Assembly: GCA_030603365.1 (NCBI GenBank)
Contig: JAUVXV010000002.1
Location: 1-64,000, forward strand
Direction: 5' to 3'
Length of the DNA: 64,000 nucleotides
DNA from: Candidatus Heimdallarchaeota archaeon
GTDB taxonomy: Archaea > Asgardarchaeota > Heimdallarchaeia > Heimdallarchaeales > Heimdallarchaeaceae
In this document: positions 62,443 to 64,000 of the stretch, in pieces
How positions within the stretch are numbered: position 1 is the stretch's first letter
Layout of the letters: every line of letters begins with the position of its first letter
Program-made: the position numbers and the translations under genes
The notes under the pieces: model-generated
What the model was told of the DNA's origin: nothing
What the model saw: the letters and a program-made list of their open reading frames with translations, nothing else
The model's database searches: none

Positions 62443-62644
62443 CTACATTCAGCAAAAGACGTAATTATAATAATCTTTTGTCTCCTTGTCACTTGAAAAG
62501 ACCTTTGAATCAAAATCTGATTATTTAAAAATAAATGTAATTTGACTTTTAGAATTATACATTCAAATTCACAAACCGGTATTTTCAAAAAATTTATAAT
62601 ATACTGAATTAAAAAGAAAAAAGGTTAAGGGGTTTTTTCTACTC

Positions 62645-63463
62645 TCAAAATGTCTTCCCACAACTTGAGCAGAAAGCATCTTCTTTATTCACTTTTGCAC
62701 CACATTCTGGACAGAATTTTGATTGGTCAGGTTGATTTTGGACAGGTTGTTGTAATGCTGGATCAACCATTGAATCTATTGCTTTGTAAAGAAGGAACAT
62801 ACCAGCTGATAGTAGCCCTAAGTGAACTATAGAAAATATATTATCTACTAAAGTCATAGTTATAAAATCAGTGTTGTTTGAATAAGTTAGGATTATAATA
62901 ATTATTCTTTCAACTGCAAAAACAAGACCTGAACCAATTAGAATTGGAGTTACACCTTTAGTAATTATTCCTTCTCGTTTCATACTTCTCATAATTCTAA
63001 ATAAAAGAACAAAACTGGCTATATAGAATAACGAAGCAACTAAAATTATGAAATGTCCAGTTGTAAAATTATCCGCAGAATTGGTGCCTTGAGTACTTTG
63101 ACCAACCACTTCAATACAGGCTCCTACTAACATGAGAATTCCGGTGATTCGAGCAAGATTGGGATCTCCGGAAGAAATATCCTTAAGTTTGAAAAGACTT
63201 CCCCCCAACACAAAATAGGAACCTAATAAAAGTATGTAACCCATAAAAATGAATACTAGAAGTACAAAAAATGCTCCTGCACCGAAAAACACGAAATCAT
63301 AAGAGTCAGCTTCGTCAACAATCTCTAAGGCTAAAATTAGTATTGTATTAAGAAGATAAAGGAGAGACATTAATATTCCAATCATCGTAAAAATGATAGA
63401 AATCATTCCAACTCTTCGCTTTACACTTCTTATTGGATTAGGAGTAAACGCTGCTGCGCACAT
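62645..63463 (-). CDS. Polytopic membrane protein with C-terminal zinc ribbon
   Basis: A 272-residue protein with six predicted helices (e.g. IIFTMIGILMSLLYLLNTIL, FIILVASLFYIASFVLLF, IVHLGLLSAGMFLLYKAI), a Gln-rich linker (PALQQPVQNQPDQSK) and the ribbon FCPECGAKVNKEDAFCSSCG. It has the same plan as the protein at 60381. Its neighbour at 63637 is another multi-helix protein. Function unknown. Confidence 0.7.
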   Translation of the reverse strand: MCAAAFTPNPIRSVKRRVGMISIIFTMIGILMSLLYLLNTILILALEIVDEADSYDFVFFGAGAFFVLLVFIFMGYILLLGSYFVLGGSLFKLKDISSGDPNLARITGILMLVGACIEVVGQSTQGTNSADNFTTGHFIILVASLFYIASFVLLFRIMRSMKREGIITKGVTPILIGSGLVFAVERIIIIILTYSNNTDFITMTLVDNIFSIVHLGLLSAGMFLLYKAIDSMVDPALQQPVQNQPDQSKFCPECGAKVNKEDAFCSSCGKTF

Positions 63464-63636
63464 TACTTGATTAGGAGAATAAAATCTATATAAATTTAGC
63501 TCGAAAAAAACATGATTTTAAGATTAATATTGATTTGGCATTAGCAATGTTTAAAACTTCAACTAGTTACATTGGTTCACAATGGTGAAATACTTTCAAG
63601 ATAGAGCTTGATAGTTAATATAATGAGGATTAAAAA

Positions 63637-64000
63637 ATGAGTGTAACAGATGTAGTACAGGTTCAACCTGTAAAACTAACCCAAAAACTAGGGAGATATA
63701 CAAAAGGATTGATGACAAGTATTGGTATCATCTTGGTTTCAACAACTTTAGCTATAATTGGAATTCAAATAGATGTTGATATAATTATAACTGTTGGTTT
63801 TATAATCGTTGGATTAAGCAGTATTATTTTCTTAGTTTTCCTGGTACTCTTCCTAACTAGCATTAAAAGGCTGGGAAGAACAAATAGCGATTTTTATACT
63901 TCCGCAAACAAGATCTTTATTTCTTTCTTATATGGTCTAATATTCGCTGCAGCAGGTGGTGCTAATTCTTATACAGATGCAGAAGAATTGCTGTCACAAT
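63637..64000 (+). CDS. Membrane protein (runs off the window)
   Basis: The ATG at 63637 has GAGG upstream. The first 121 codons encode MSVTDVVQVQPVKLTQKLG and at least three hydrophobic helices (MTSIGIILVSTTLAIIGIQI, IIIVGLSSIIFLVFLVLFLT, ISFLYGLIFAAAGGA). The rest lies outside. It may belong to the same multi-helix family as the preceding genes, but the C-terminus is not visible. Confidence 0.65.
   Translation, partial: MSVTDVVQVQPVKLTQKLGRYTKGLMTSIGIILVSTTLAIIGIQIDVDIIITVGFIIVGLSSIIFLVFLVLFLTSIKRLGRTNSDFYTSANKIFISFLYGLIFAAAGGANSYTDAEELLSQ

Noticed and set aside
1..64000. tRNA, rRNA or known riboswitch genes
   Set aside because: No stretch with the conserved tRNA arms, rRNA cores or riboswitch motifs was recognised by eye. 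The few GC-rich spots are short hairpins or coding. A covariance-model scan would be the proper test.

Overview
The window is archaeal DNA, AT-rich and densely coded on both strands. Archaeal markers include TATA-type promoters close to leaderless starts, an XPD-type Fe-S helicase next to a Hef-like protein, a PAC2-family protein, a DUF998-type membrane protein and many secreted proteins with a C-terminal membrane anchor and basic tail. Right-handed beta-helix surface proteins with a GTExDPYIIEGY-like start, and many membrane proteins ending in a double-CxxC zinc ribbon, fit an Asgard archaeon (Promethearchaeota). The Asgard placement is an inference from gene style and was not tested by phylogeny. 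No rRNA, tRNA or CRISPR array was recognised.

Layout. 1-4.6 kb is decaying accessory DNA: a VapB antitoxin with a broken VapC, two genes each interrupted by one in-frame TAA, and a large helical-repeat protein. 4.7-11.7 kb holds a DJ-1/PfpI protein, a TPR protein and a heterodimeric ABC exporter, with two short copies of the exporter's 3' end lying upstream. 11.7-16.9 kb holds a DUF998 protein, an amidohydrolase, a cupin and zinc-binding proteins. 16.9-18.35 kb and 28.5-30.0 kb are two related tnpB-only elements. 18.4-21.6 kb is a collapsed tandem duplication of a TatD / membrane protein / E2-like acyltransferase module. 21.6-24.1 kb encodes an M14 carboxypeptidase and a creatininase-family amidohydrolase. 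26.2-30.8 kb is a 2-hydroxyacyl-CoA dehydratase locus (two D-component-like subunits plus the ATPase activator), with the second tnpB element between subunits and activator. 30.8-38.4 kb is mainly surface and membrane proteins plus a prolyl-tRNA editing protein. 38.6-40.0 kb is an aldehyde dehydrogenase superfamily enzyme. 40.1-44.8 kb combines a VapBC module, a beta-propeller/FN3 surface protein and a MntA-HepT module, with two 3' fragments of propeller-gene relatives. 45-64 kb carries a D-aminoacylase, a Cys-rich membrane protein, a Hef-like pseudohelicase plus XPD-like helicase pair, DegV, a DMT transporter, a PAC2 protein, a 2-hydroxyacid dehydrogenase, an M29-like peptidase, an OYE-type reductase, a QueG-like Fe-S protein and several zinc-ribbon membrane proteins.

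The most unusual theme is repeated partial gene duplication around inserted genes. At least eight places show either full gene - other genes - 3' fragment of the same family, or 5' fragment - other genes - full gene, always in direct orientation. This is the geometry expected from single-crossover (Campbell-type) integration of DNA circles carrying a gene fragment plus cargo. Decay of tandem paralogues is the main alternative. Two of these sites carry toxin-antitoxin modules, and the exporter 3' end appears to have been used more than once.
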